From NCBI GenBank assembly GCA_032622095.1, contig CP136063.1:27222987-27286986 (forward strand): a stretch of 64,000 nucleotides of DNA. Direction: 5' to 3'. This document shows, piece after piece, positions 45,360-59,400 of this stretch (position 1 is its first letter; each line of letters starts with the position of its first letter). The translations under genes and the position numbers were made by a program. This stretch comes from Siphonodentalium dalli. Lineage: Eukaryota > Mollusca > Scaphopoda > Gadilida > Siphonodentaliidae. The notes beneath the pieces are model-generated. The model searched no databases and was not told where the DNA came from. It saw only the letters and a list, made by a program, of their open reading frames with translations.

Positions 45360-48300
45360 GAGTATCTGTTCTGGAGACCATAATTAAAGATCGATATGTT
45401 ACCTTGAGTTATTCATAACGGGCAATGATTATCTGTTCTGGAGACCATAATTAAACATCGATATTTAACCTGGAGTTCTCATGATGTTCAATACGAATCT
45501 GTTCTGGAGACGATAAATAAACATCGATATTTAACATGGAGTTCTCATGGCGGGCAATGATTATCTGTTCTGGAGACCATAATTAAATATCGATATTTTA
45601 CCTTGAGTTATTCATAACGGGCAGTGATTATCTGTTCTGGAGACCATAATTAAAGATCGATATTTAGCCTTGATTTATTCATAACGGGCAACGATTATCT
45701 GTTCTGGAGACCATAATTAAACGTCGATAATTATCCTGAAATTATCCATAACGGTCACTGATTATCTGTGCTGGAGACCATAGTTAAGGATCGATATTTA
45801 ACCTGGAGTTCTCATGACGGGCAATGAGTATCTGTTCTGGAGACCATAATTAAAGATCGATATATTACCTTGAGTTATTCATAACGGGCAGTGATTATCT
45901 GTTCTGGGGACCATAATTAAAGATCGATATTTAACCTTGAGTTATTCATAACGGGCAATGATTATCTGTTCTGGAGACCATAATTAAACATCGATATTTA
46001 ACCTTGAGTTATTCATAACGGGCAATGATTATCTGTTCTGGAGACCATAATTAAACATCGATAATTATCCTGAAATTATTCATAACGGTCACTGATTATC
46101 TGTGCTGGAGACCATAATTAAGGATCGATATTTATCCTGGAGTTCTCATGACGAGCAATGAGTATCTGTTCTGGAGACCATAATTAAAGATCGATATGTT
46201 ACCTTGAGTTATTCATAACGGGCAATGAGTATCTATTCTGGAGACCATAATTAAACATCGATATTTAACCTGGAGTTCTCATGATGTTCAATACGAATCT
46301 GTTCTGGAGACGTTAAATAAACATCGATATTTAACATGGAGTTCTCATGGCGGGCAATGATTATCTGTTCTGGAGACCATAATTAAATATCGATATTTTA
46401 CCTTGAGTTATTCATAACGGGCAGTTATTATCTGTTCTGGAGACCATAATTAAAGATCGATATTTAGCCTTGAGTTATTCATAACGGGCAACGATTATCT
46501 GTTCTGGAGACCATAATTAAACGTCGATAATTATCCTGAAATTATCCATAACGGTCACTGATTATCTGTGCTGGAGACCATAGTTAAGGATCGATATTTA
46601 ACCTGGAGTTCTCATGACGGGCAATGAGTATCTGTTCTGGAGACCATAATTAAAGATCGATATATTACCTTGAGTTATTCATAACGGGCAATGAGTATCT
46701 GTTCTGGAGACCATAATTAAAGATCGACATTTAACCTGGAGTTATTCATGACGAGCACTCATTATCTGTTCTGGAAACGATAACTAAACATCGATATTTA
46801 ACCTAGAGTTCTTCATGACGGGCAACGATTATCTGTTCTGGAGACCATAATTAAACATCAATATTTATCCTGAAATTATTCATAGCGGTCACTGATTATC
46901 TGTGCTGGAGACCATAATTAAGGATCGATATTTAACCTGGAGTTCTCATGACGGGCACCGATTATCTGTCCTGGAGAACATAATTAAACATCGATATTTA
47001 ATCAGGAGTTCTCATGCCGGGCACTGATTATGTGTTCTGGAGTCCGTAAATAAAGATTTATATTTAACCTGGTTTCTCATGACGGGCACTGATTGTCTGT
47101 TCTGGAGACCATAACTAAATATCGATATTTAACCTGGAGTTATTCATGACGGGCACTGATTATCTATTCTGGAAACCATAAATAAACGTCTATATTTAAC
47201 ATGGAGTTATTCATGACGGGCACTGGTTATCTGTTCTGGTGTCCATAATTAAACATCGATATTTAAATTTGAGTTATTCATAACGGGCAATGATTATCTG
47301 TTCTGGAGACAATAATTAAAGATCGATATTTAACCTTGAGTTATTCAAAACGGACAATGATTATCTGTTCTGGAGACTGTAATTAAATATCGATATCTGA
47401 CCTAGAGCTATTCAAGACGGGCACTGATTATCTGTTCTGGAGACCATAATTAAATATCAATATTTAACCTGGAGTTCTCATGACGGGCAATGATTATCTG
47501 TTCTGGAGACCATAATTAAAGATCGATATGTTACCTTGAGTTATTCATAACGGGCAGTGATTATCTGTTCTGGGGACCATAATTGAAGATCGATATTTAA
47601 CCTTGAGTTATTTATAACGGGCAATGATTATCTGTTCTGGACCATAATTAAGGATCGATATTTAACCTGGAGTTCTCATGACGGGCAATGAGTAACTGTT
47701 CTGGAGACCATAATTAAAGATCGATATGTTACCTTGAGTTATTCATAACGGGCAATGATTATCTGTTCTGGAGACCATAATTAAGGATCGATATTTAACC
47801 TGGAGTTATCATGGCGGGCAATGAGTATCTGTTCTGGAGACCATAATTAAACATCGATATTTAACCTGGAGTTCTCATGATGTTCAATACAAATCTGTTC
47901 TGGAGACGATAAATAAACATCGATATTTAACATGGAGTTCTCATGGAGGGCAATGATTATCTGTTGTGGAGACCATAATTAAATATCGATATTTTACCTT
48001 GAGTTATTCATAACGGGCAGTGATTATCTGTTCTGGAGACCATAATTAAAGATCGATATTTAGCCTTGAGTTATTCATAACGGGCAACGATTATCTGTTC
48101 TGGAGACCATAATTAAACGTCGATAATTATCCTGAAATTATCCATAACGGTCACTGATTATCTGTGCTGGAGACCATAGTTAAGGATCGATATTTAACCT
48201 GGAGTTCTCATGACGGGCAATGAGTATCTGTTCTGGAGACCATAATTAAAGATCGATATATTACCTTGAGTTATTCATAACGGGCAATGAGTATCTGTTC

Positions 48301-48400
48301 TGGAGACCATAATTAAAGATCGACATTTAACCTGGAGTTATTCATGACGAGCACTCATTATCTATTCTGGAAACGATAGCTAAACATCGATATTTAACCT
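45360..48400 (+). repeat. Higher-order repeat of about 800 and 1596 bp
   Basis: The rare unit variant GATGTTCAATAC[GA]AATCTG occurs at 45483, 46283 and 47879, and also at 39521. The spacings 800 and 1596 bp are each close to 12 and 24 units. Neighbouring variants (GTCGATAATTATCCTG, CATCCATAACGGTC-type) repeat with it. Confidence 0.8.
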
Positions 48401-48422
48401 AGAGTTCTTCATGACGGGCAAC

Positions 48423-51400
48423 GATTATCTGTTCTGGAGACCATAATTAAAGATCGATATTTAACCTGGAGTCATTCCTGACAACCACTGATTATCTGTT
48501 CTGGAGACCATAATTAAACCTCGATATTTAACCTAGAGTTCTTCATGACGGGCAATGATTATCTGTTCTTGAGATCGTAATTAAATATCGATATTTAACC
48601 TGGAGTTATTCATGACGGGCACTGGTTATCTGTTCTGGAGACCATAACTAAATATCGATATCTAACCTGGAGTTATTCATGACGGGCACTGATTAACTGT
48701 TCTGGAGACGATAATTAAACATCGATATTTAACCTGGAATCCTGGTGTTCACATGACGGGCACTGATTATCTGTTCTGGAGACCATAACTAAATATCGGT
48801 ATTTAACCTGTAGTTAATCATCATGGGCATTGATTATCTGTTCTTGACTCCATAATTATCATCGATATTTAACCTTGAGTTATTCATGACGGGCAATGAT
48901 TATCTGTTCTGGAGACCATAATTAGACATCGATATTTAACATGGAGTTCTCATGACGGGCACTTTATTATCTGTTCTGGAGACCATAGCTAAACATCGAT
49001 ATTTAACCAGGAGTTCTCATGACGGGCAATGATTATCTGTTTTGGAGACCATAACTAAATATCGATATTTAACCTGGAGTTCTCATGACGGGCACTGATT
49101 ATCTGTTTTGGAGACCGTAATTAAAGATTGATATTTAACCTGGAGTTCTCATGACGGGCACTGATTATCTGTTCTGGAGACCATAACTAAATATCGATAT
49201 TTAACCTGGAGTTATTCATGGCGGGCACTGATTACATGTCCTGGAGACCATAATTAAACATCGATATTTAACCTGGAGTTCCCATGACGGGCAATGATTA
49301 TCTGTTCTGGAGGCCGTAATTAAAGATTGATATTTAACCTGGAGTTATTCATAACTACATATTTAAGCTGGTGTTCTCATAACCGGCACTGATTATCTGT
49401 TCTGGAGACCATAACTATATATCGATATTTAATCTGGAGTTATTCATGACGGGCACTGATTATCTGTTCTGGAGACCATAATTAAACATCGATATTTAAC
49501 CTTGAGTTATTCATGACGGGCACTGATTATCTGTTCTGGAGACCATAATTAAATATCGATATTTAACCTGGAGTTCTCATGACGGGCAATGAGTATCTGT
49601 TCTGGAGACCATAATTAAAGACTGATATGTTACCTTGAGTTATTCATAACGGTCAATGATTATCTGTTCTGGAGACCATAATTAAAGATCGATATTTAAC
49701 CTTGAGTTATTCATAACGGGCAATGATTATCTGTTCTGGAGACCATAAATAAACATCAATTATTATCCTGGAATTATTCATAACGGTCACTGATTAACTG
49801 TTCTGGAGACCATAATTAAGGATCTATATTTAACTTGGTGTTCTCATGATGGTCAATGATTAACTGTTCTGGAGACCATAATTAAAGATCGACATTTATC
49901 CTGGAATTATTCATAACGGTCACTGATTATCTGTTCTGGAGACCGTAATTAAAGATCGATATTTAACCAGGAGTTATTTATAGTGACCACTGATCATCTG
50001 TTCTGGAGACCTTAATTAAACATCGATATGTAACCTGGAGTGCTCATGACGGGCAATGATTATCTGTTCTGGAGACCGTAATTAAAGATCGATATTTAAT
50101 CTGGAGTTATTCATGACGAGCAATGATTATCTGTCCTTGAGACCACAAATAAACATCGATATTTAACCTGGAGCTATTCATGACGAGCACCGATTATCTG
50201 TTCTGGAGACCATAATTAAACATCGATATTTAACCTGGAGTTATTCATGATGACCACTGATTATCTGTTCTGGAGACCATAATTAAACATCGATATGTAA
50301 CCTGGAGTGCTCATGACGGGCAATGATTATCTGTTCTGGAGACCGTAATTAAAGATCGATATTTAATCTGAAGTTATTCATGACGAGCAATGATTATCTG
50401 TCCTTGAGACCATAATTAAACATCGATATTTAACCTTTAGTTATTCATGACGGGTACTGATTATCTGATCTGGAGACCATAATTAAACATCGATATATAA
50501 CCTGGAGTGCTCATGACGGGCAATGATTATCTGTTCTGGAGACCGTAATTAAACATCGATATTTAACCTGGAGTTATTCATGACGAGCACTGATTATCTG
50601 TTGTGGAGTCCACAATTAAACATCGATATTTAACCTTTAGTTATTCATGACGGGTACTGATTATCTGTTCTGGAGACCATAATTAAACATCGATATATAA
50701 CCTGGAGTTCTCATGACGAGCAATGAGTATCTGTTCCGGAGACCATAATTAAACATCGATTTTTAACCTTGAGTTATTCATGACGGGCAATGATTATCTG
50801 TTCAGGAGACCATAATTAAACATCGATATTGAACCTGGAGTTCTCATGACGAGCACTGATAATCTGTTCTGGAGACCATAATTAAACATCGATATTGAAC
50901 CTGGAGTTCTCATGACGAGCAATGATTATCTGTTCTGGAGACCATAATTAAAGATCGATATTTAACCTGGAGTCATTCCTGACAACCACTGATTATCTGT
51001 TCTGGAGACCATAATTAAACCTCGATATTTAACCTAGAGTTCTTCATGACGGGCAATGATTATCTGTTCTTGAGATCGTAATTAAATATCGATATTTAAC
51101 CTGGAGTTATTCATGACGGGCACTGGTTATCTGTTCTGGAGACCATAACTAAATATCGATATCTAACCTGGAGTTATTCATGACGGGCACTGATTAACTG
51201 TTCTGGAGACGATAATTAAACATCGATATTTAACCTGGAATCCTGGTGTTCACATGACGGGCACTGATTATCTGTTCTGGAGACCATAACTAAATATCGG
51301 TATTTAACCTGTAGTTAATCATCATGGGCATTGATTATCTGTTCTTGACTCCATAATTATCATCGATATTTAACCTTGAGTTATTCATGACGGGCAATGA

Positions 51401-53450
51401 TTATCTGTTCTGGAGACCATAATTAGACATCGATATTTAACATGGAGTTCTCATGACGGGCACTTTATTATCTGTTCTGGAGACCATAGCTAAACATCGA
51501 TATTTAACCAGGAGTTCTCATGACGGGCAATGATTATCTGTTTTGGAGACCATAACTAAATATCGATATTTAACCTGGAGTTCTCATGACGGGCACTGAT
51601 TATCTGTTTTGGAGACCGTAATTAAAGATTGATATTTAACCTGGAGTTCTCATGACGGGCACTGATTATCTGTTCTGGAGACCATAACTAAATATCGATA
51701 TTTAACCTGGAGTTATTCATGGCGGGCACTGATTACATGTCCTGGAGACCATAATTAAACATCGATATTTAACCTGGAGTTCCCATGACGGGCAATGATT
51801 ATCTGTTCTGGAGGCCGTAATTAAAGATTGATATTTAACCTGGAGTTATTCATAACTACATATTTAAGCTGGTGTTCTCATAACCGGCACTGATTATCTG
51901 TTCTGGAGACCATAACTATATATCGATATTTAATCTGGAGTTATTCATGACGGGCACTGATTATCTGTTCTGGAGACCATAATTAAACATCGATATTTAA
52001 CCTTGAGTTATTCATGACGGGCACTGATTATCTGTTCTGGAGACCATAATTAAATATCGATATTTAACCTGGAGTTCTCATGACGGGCAATGAGTATCTG
52101 TTCTGGAGACCATAATTAAAGACTGATATGTTACCTTGAGTTATTCATAACGGTCAATGATTATCTGTTCTGGAGACCATAATTAAAGATCGATATTTAA
52201 CCTTGAGTTATTCATAACGGGCAATGATTATCTGTTCTGGAGACCATAAATAAACATCAATTATTATCCTGGAATTATTCATAACGGTCACTGATTAACT
52301 GTTCTGGAGACCATAATTAAGGATCTATATTTAACTTGGTGTTCTCATGATGGTCAATGATTAACTGTTCTGGAGACCATAATTAAAGATCGACATTTAT
52401 CCTGGAATTATTCATAACGGTCACTGATTATCTGTTCTGGAGACCGTAATTAAAGATCGATATTTAACCAGGAGTTATTTATAGTGACCACTGATCATCT
52501 GTTCTGGAGACCTTAATTAAACATCGATATGTAACCTGGAGTGCTCATGACGGGCAATGATTATCTGTTCTGGAGACCGTAATTAAAGATCGATATTTAA
52601 TCTGGAGTTATTCATGACGAGCAATGATTATCTGTCCTTGAGACCACAAATAAACATCGATATTTAACCTGGAGCTATTCATGACGAGCACCGATTATCT
52701 GTTCTGGAGACCATAATTAAACATCGATATTTAACCTGGAGTTATTCATGATGACCACTGATTATCTGTTCTGGAGACCATAATTAAACATCGATATGTA
52801 ACCTGGAGTGCTCATGACGGGCAATGATTATCTGTTCTGGAGACCGTAATTAAAGATCGATATTTAATCTGAAGTTATTCATGACGAGCAATGATTATCT
52901 GTCCTTGAGACCATAATTAAACATCGATATTCAACCTTTAGTTATTCATGACGGGTACTGATTATCTGATCTGGAGACCATAATTAAACATCGATATATA
53001 ACCTGGAGTGCTCATGACGGGCAATGATTATCTGTTCTGGAGACCGTAATTAAACATCGATATTTAACCTGGAGTTATTCATGACGAGCACTGATTATCT
53101 GTTGTGGAGTCCACAATTAAACATCGATATTTAACCTTTAGTTATTCATGACGGGTACTGATTATCTGTTCTGGAGACCATAATTAAACATCGATATATA
53201 ACCTGGAGTTCTCATGACGAGCAATGAGTATCTGTTCCGGAGACCATAATTAAACATCGATTTTTAACCTTGAGTTATTCATGACGGGCAATGATTATCT
53301 GTTCAGGAGACCATAATTAAACATCGATATTGAACCTGGAGTTCTCATGACGAGCACTGATAATCTGTTCTGGAGACCATAATTAAACATCGATATTGAA
53401 CCTGGAGTTCTCATGACGAGCAATGATTATCTGTTCTGGAGACCATAATT
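48423..53450 (+). repeat. Higher-order repeat of 2501 bp, two nearly identical tandem copies
   Basis: Exact 2501-bp offsets link GTCATTCCTGACAACC (48471 and 50972), CCTGGAATCCTGGTGTTC (48733 and 51234) and GTTAATCATCATGGGC (48813 and 51314). In the stretches I compared the copies differ very rarely (for example TTTAACC versus TTCAACC near 50430 and 52931). Identity appears above 99 percent, so the duplication is recent. More diverged relatives lie at about 40.3-42.1 and 54.4-56.2 kb. Confidence 0.88.
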
Positions 53451-56400
53451 AAACATCGATATTGAACCTGGAGTTCTCATGACGAGCAATGATTATCTGT
53501 TCAGGAGACCATAATTAAACATCGATATTTAACCTGGAGTTATTCATGACGGGTACTGATTACCTGTCCTGGAGACCATTATTAAACATCGATATTTAAC
53601 CTGGAGTTCTCATGACGGGCAATGATTATCTGTTCTGGAGACCATAATTAAACATCGATAATTATCCTGGAATTATTCATAACGGTCACTGATTATCTGT
53701 TCTGGAGACCATAATTAAGGATCGATATTTAACTTGGTGTTTTCATGACGGTCACTGATTATCTGTTCTGGAGACCATAATTAAATATCGACAATTAACC
53801 TTGAGTTATTCATGACGGGCACTGATTATCTGTTCTGGAGACCATAATTAAACATCGATATTTATCCTTGAGTTATTCATGACGAGCACTGATTATCTGT
53901 GCTGGAGACCATAATTAAACATCGATATTTAACCTGGAGTTCTCGTGACGGGCAATGAGTATCTGTTCTGGAGACCATAATTAAAGATCGATATGTTACC
54001 TTGAGTTATTCATAACGGGCAGTGATTATCTGTTCTGGAGACCATAATTAAATATCGATATTTAACCTGGAGTTCTCATGACGGGCAATGAGTATCTGTT
54101 CTGGAGACCATAATTAAAGATCGACATTTAACCTGGAGTTATTCATGACGAGCACTCATTATCTATTCTGGAAACGATAACTAAACATCGATATTTAACC
54201 TAGAGTTCTTCATGACGGGCAACGATTAACTGTTCTGGAGACCATAATTAAAGATCGATATTTAACCTGGAGTTATTCATGACGACCACTGATTATCTGT
54301 TCTGGAGACCATAATTAAACCTCGATATTTAACCTAGAGTTCTTCATGACGGGCAATGATTATCTGTTCTTGAGATCGTAATTAAAGATCGATATTTAAC
54401 CTGGAGTTATTCATGACGGGCACTGATTATCTGTTCTGGAGACCATAACTAAATATCGGTATTTAACCTGTAGTTAATCATCATGGGCATTAATTATCTG
54501 TTCTTGACTCCATAATTATCATCGATATTTAACCTTGAGTTATTCATGACGGGCAATGATTATCTGTTCTGGAGACCATAATTAGACATCGATATTTAAC
54601 ATGGAGTTCTCATGACGGGCACTTTATTATCTGTTCTGGAGACCATAGCTAAACATCGATATTTAACCAGGAGTTCTCATGACGGGCACTGATTATCTGT
54701 TCTGGAGACCATAACTAAACATCGATATTTAACCTGGAGTTCTCATGACGGGCACTGATTATCTGTTCTGGAGACCATAACTAAATATCGATATTTAACC
54801 TGGAGTTCTCATGACGGGCACTGATTATCTGTTCTGGAGACCATAATTAAAGATCGGTATATAACCTGGAGTTATTCATGACGGGCACTGATTATCTGTT
54901 CTGGAGACCATAATTAAACATCGATATTGAACCAGGAGTTTTCATGACGGGCACTGATTATCTGTTCTGGAGACCGTAATTAAAGATTGATATTTAACCT
55001 GGAGTTATTCATGACGGGCACTGATTATCTGTTCTGGAGACCGTAACTAAATATCGATATTTAACCTGGAGTTATTCATGACGGGCACTGATTATCTGTT
55101 CTGGAGACCATAACTAAATATCGATATTTAACCTGGAGTTATTCATGGCGGGCACTGATTACATGTCCTGGAGACCATAATTAAACATCGATATTTAACC
55201 TGGAGTTCTCATGACGGGCAATGATTATCTGTTCTGGAGGCCGTAATTAAAGATTGATATTTAACCTGGAGTTATTCATAACTACATATTTAACCTGGTG
55301 TTCTCATAACGGGCACTGATTATCTGTTCTGGAGACCATAACTATATATCGATATTTAATCTGGAGTTATTCATGACGGGCACTGATTATCTGTTCTGGA
55401 GACCATAATTAAACATCGATATTTAACCTTGAGTTATTCATGACGGGCACTGATTATCTGTTCTGGAGACCATAATTAAATATCGATATTTAACCTGGAG
55501 TTCTCATGACGGGCAATGAGTATCTGTTCTGGAGACCATAATTAAAGACTGATATGTTACCTTGAGTTATTCATAACGGTCAATGATTATCTGTTCTGGA
55601 GACCATAATTAAAGATCGATATTTAACCTTGAGTTATTCATAACGGGCAATGATTATCTGTTCTGGAGACCATAAATAAACATCAATTATTATCCTGGAA
55701 TTATTCATAACGGTCACTGATTATCTGTTCTGGAGACCATAATTAAGGATCGATATTTAACTTGGTGTTCTCATGATGGTCACTGATTATCTGTTCTGGA
55801 GACCATAATTAAAGATCGACATTTATCCTGGAATTATTCATAACGGTCACTGATTATCTGTTCTGGAGACCGTAATTAAAGATCGATATTTAACCTGGAG
55901 TTATTCATGATGACCACTGATCATCTGTTCTGGAGACCTTAATTAAACATCGATATGTAACCTGGAGTGCTCATGACGGGCAACGATTATCTGTTCTGGA
56001 GACCGTAATTAAAGATCGATATTTAATCTGGAGTTATTCATGACGAGCAATGATTATCTGTCCTTGAGACCACAAATAAACATCGATATTTAACCTGGAG
56101 CTATTCATGACGAGCACTGATTATCTGTTCTGGAGACCATAATTAAACATCGATATTTAACCTGGAGTTATTCATAACGGTCACTGATTATCTGTTCTGG
56201 AGAACATAGTTAAGGATCGATATTTAACCTGGTGTTCTCATGACGGGCAATGATTATCTGCTCTGGGGACCATATTTAAAGATCGACATTTAACCTTGAG
56301 TTATTCATGACGGGCACTGATTATCTGTTCTGGAGACCATAATTAAACATCGATATTTAACCAGGAGTTCTCATGACGGGGAATGAGTATCTGTTCTGGG

Positions 56401-59400
56401 GACCATAATTAAACATCGATATTTAACCGTGAGTTATTCATGACGGGCAATGATTATCTGTTCAGGAGACCATAATTAAAGATCGATATTTAACCTTGAG
56501 TTAATCATAACAGGCAATGATTATCTGTTTTGGAGACCATAATTAAAGATCGATATTTAACCTTGAGTTATTCATAACGGGCAATGTTTATCTGTTCTGG
56601 AGACCGTAGTTAAATATCGATATATAACCTGGAGTTATTCATGACGGGCACTGATTATCTGTTCAGGAGACCATAATTAAACATCGATTTTTAACCAGGA
56701 GTTCGTCACGACGGGCAGTGATTATCTGTTCTGGAGACCCTAATTAAACATCGATATTTAACCTGGAGTCCTCATGACGTGCACTGATTATCTGTTCTGG
56801 AGACCATAATTAAAAATCGATATTTAACCTGGAGTTCTCATGACGGACACTGATTAGCTGTTCTGGAGACCATAACTAAATATCGATATTTAACCTGGAG
56901 TTATTCATAACGGGCACTGATTATCTGTCCTGGACACCATAATTAAGTACCGATGTTTAACCTTGAGTTATTCATGACGGGTACTGTTCTGGAGCAATGA
57001 TTATGTGTCTTGGAGACCACAAATGGACATCGATATTTAACAAGGAGTTATTCATGACGAGCACTGATTATCTGTTATGGAGACCATAATTAAACATCGA
57101 TATTTAAGCTGGAGTTATTCATGACGGGCACTGATTATCTGTTCTGGAGACCATAATTAAACATCGATATTTAACCTGGAGTTCTCATGACGGGCAATGA
57201 GTATCTGTTCTGGAGACATTCTTAAAGATCGATATTTAACCTTGTGTTATTCATAATGGGCAATGATTATCTGTTCTGGATACCATAATTAAACATCGAT
57301 ATTTAACCTTGAGTTATTCATAATGGGCAACGATTATCTGTTCTGGAGATCCTAATTAAATATCGATATTCAACCTGGTGTTATTCATGACGGGCACTGA
57401 TAATCTGTCAAGGTGACCATAATTAAACATCGATATTTAACCTGCAGTTACTCACGACGGGCACTTTGTTATCTGTTCTGGAGACCATAATTAAACATCG
57501 ATATTTAGCATGGAGTTCTCATGACGGGCACTTTGTTATCTGTTCTGGAGACCGTAATTAAACATCGATATTTAACCAGGATATCTCATGACGGGCACTG
57601 ATTATCTGTTCTGGAGACCGTAACTAAATATCGATATTTAACCTGGAGTTATTCATGACGGGCACTGATTATCTGTTCTGGAGACCATAACTAAATATCG
57701 ATATTTAACCTGGAGTTATTCATGGCGGGCACTGATTATCTGTCCTGGAGACCATAAATAAACATCGATATTTAACCTGGAGTTCTCATGACGGGCACTG
57801 ATTATCTGTTCAGGAGACCATAATTAAACATCGATATTTAACCTGGAGTTCTCATGACGGCACTGATTATCTGTTCTGGAGACCATAATTAAAGATTGAT
57901 ATTTAACCTGGAGTTCTCATGACGGGCACTGATTATCTGGTCTGGAAACCATAATTAAAGATCGGTATTTAACCTGGAGTTATTCATGTCGTACACTGAT
58001 TATCTGTTCTGGACTCCATAATTAATTAAACATCGATATTTAACCTTGAGTTATTCATAACGAACAATGATTATGTGTTCTGGAGACCGTAACTAAATAT
58101 CGATATTTAACCTGGAGTTATTCATGACGGGCAATGATTACCTGTTCTGGAGACCATAATTAAACAACGATATGTAACCTGGAGTGCTCATGACGGGCAA
58201 TGATTACCTGTTCTGGAGACCGTAATTAAAGATGGATATTACACCTGGAGTTATTCATGACGAGCAATGATTATCTGTCCTGGAGACCACAAATAAACAT
58301 CGATATTTAACCTTGAGTTATTCATGACGAGCACTCATTATCTGTTATGGAGACCATAATTAAACATCGATATTTAACCTGGAGTTCTCATGACGTCACT
58401 TGTTATCTGTTATGGAGACCATAATTAAACATCGATATTTAACCTGGAGTTATTCATGACGAGCGCTCATTATCTGTTCTGGAAACCATAACTAAACATC
58501 AATATTTAACCTGGAGTTCTTCATGGCGGGCAATGATTATCTGTTCTGGAGACGATAACTAAACATCGATATTTAACCTGGAGTTCTCATGACGGGCACT
58601 GATTATCTGTTCTGGAGACCATAATTAAACATCGATATTTAACCTGGAGTTCTCGTGACGGCAATGATTATCTGTTCTGGAGACCGTAATTAAAGATCGA
58701 TATTTTACTGGAGTTATTCATGACGACCACTGATTATCAGTTCTGGGGACCATAATTAAACATCTATATTTACCCTGGAGTTCTCATGACGGGCAATGAT
58801 TATCTGTTCTGGTGACCGTAATTAAAGATCGATAATTAACCTGGAGTTATTCATGACGACCACTGATTATCTGTTCTGGAGACCATAACTAAACATCGAT
58901 ATGTAACCTGGAGTGCTCATGACGGGCACTGATTATCTGTTCTGGAGACCGTAATTAAAGATCGATATTTAGTCTGCAGTTATTCATGACGATCAATGAT
59001 TATCTTCCCGGAGACCACAATTACACATCGATTTTTAACATTGAGTTGTTCATGACGGGCACTGATTATCTGTTCTGGAGACCATCATTAAACATCGATA
59101 TTTAACCTGGAGTTCTCATGACGGACAATGAGTATCTGTTCTGGAGACCATAATTAAACATCGATATATTTAACCTGAAGTTATGTATTACGGGCAATGA
59201 TTATCTGTTCAGGATACCATAATTAAAGATCGATATGTAACCTTGAGTTATTCATAACGGGCAATGATTATCTGTTCTGGAGACCATAATTAAAGATCGA
59301 TATTTAACCTTTACTTATTCATAACGGGCAATGTTTATCTGTTCTGGAGACCATAATTAAACATCGATAATTATCCTGGAATTATTCATAACGGTCACTG

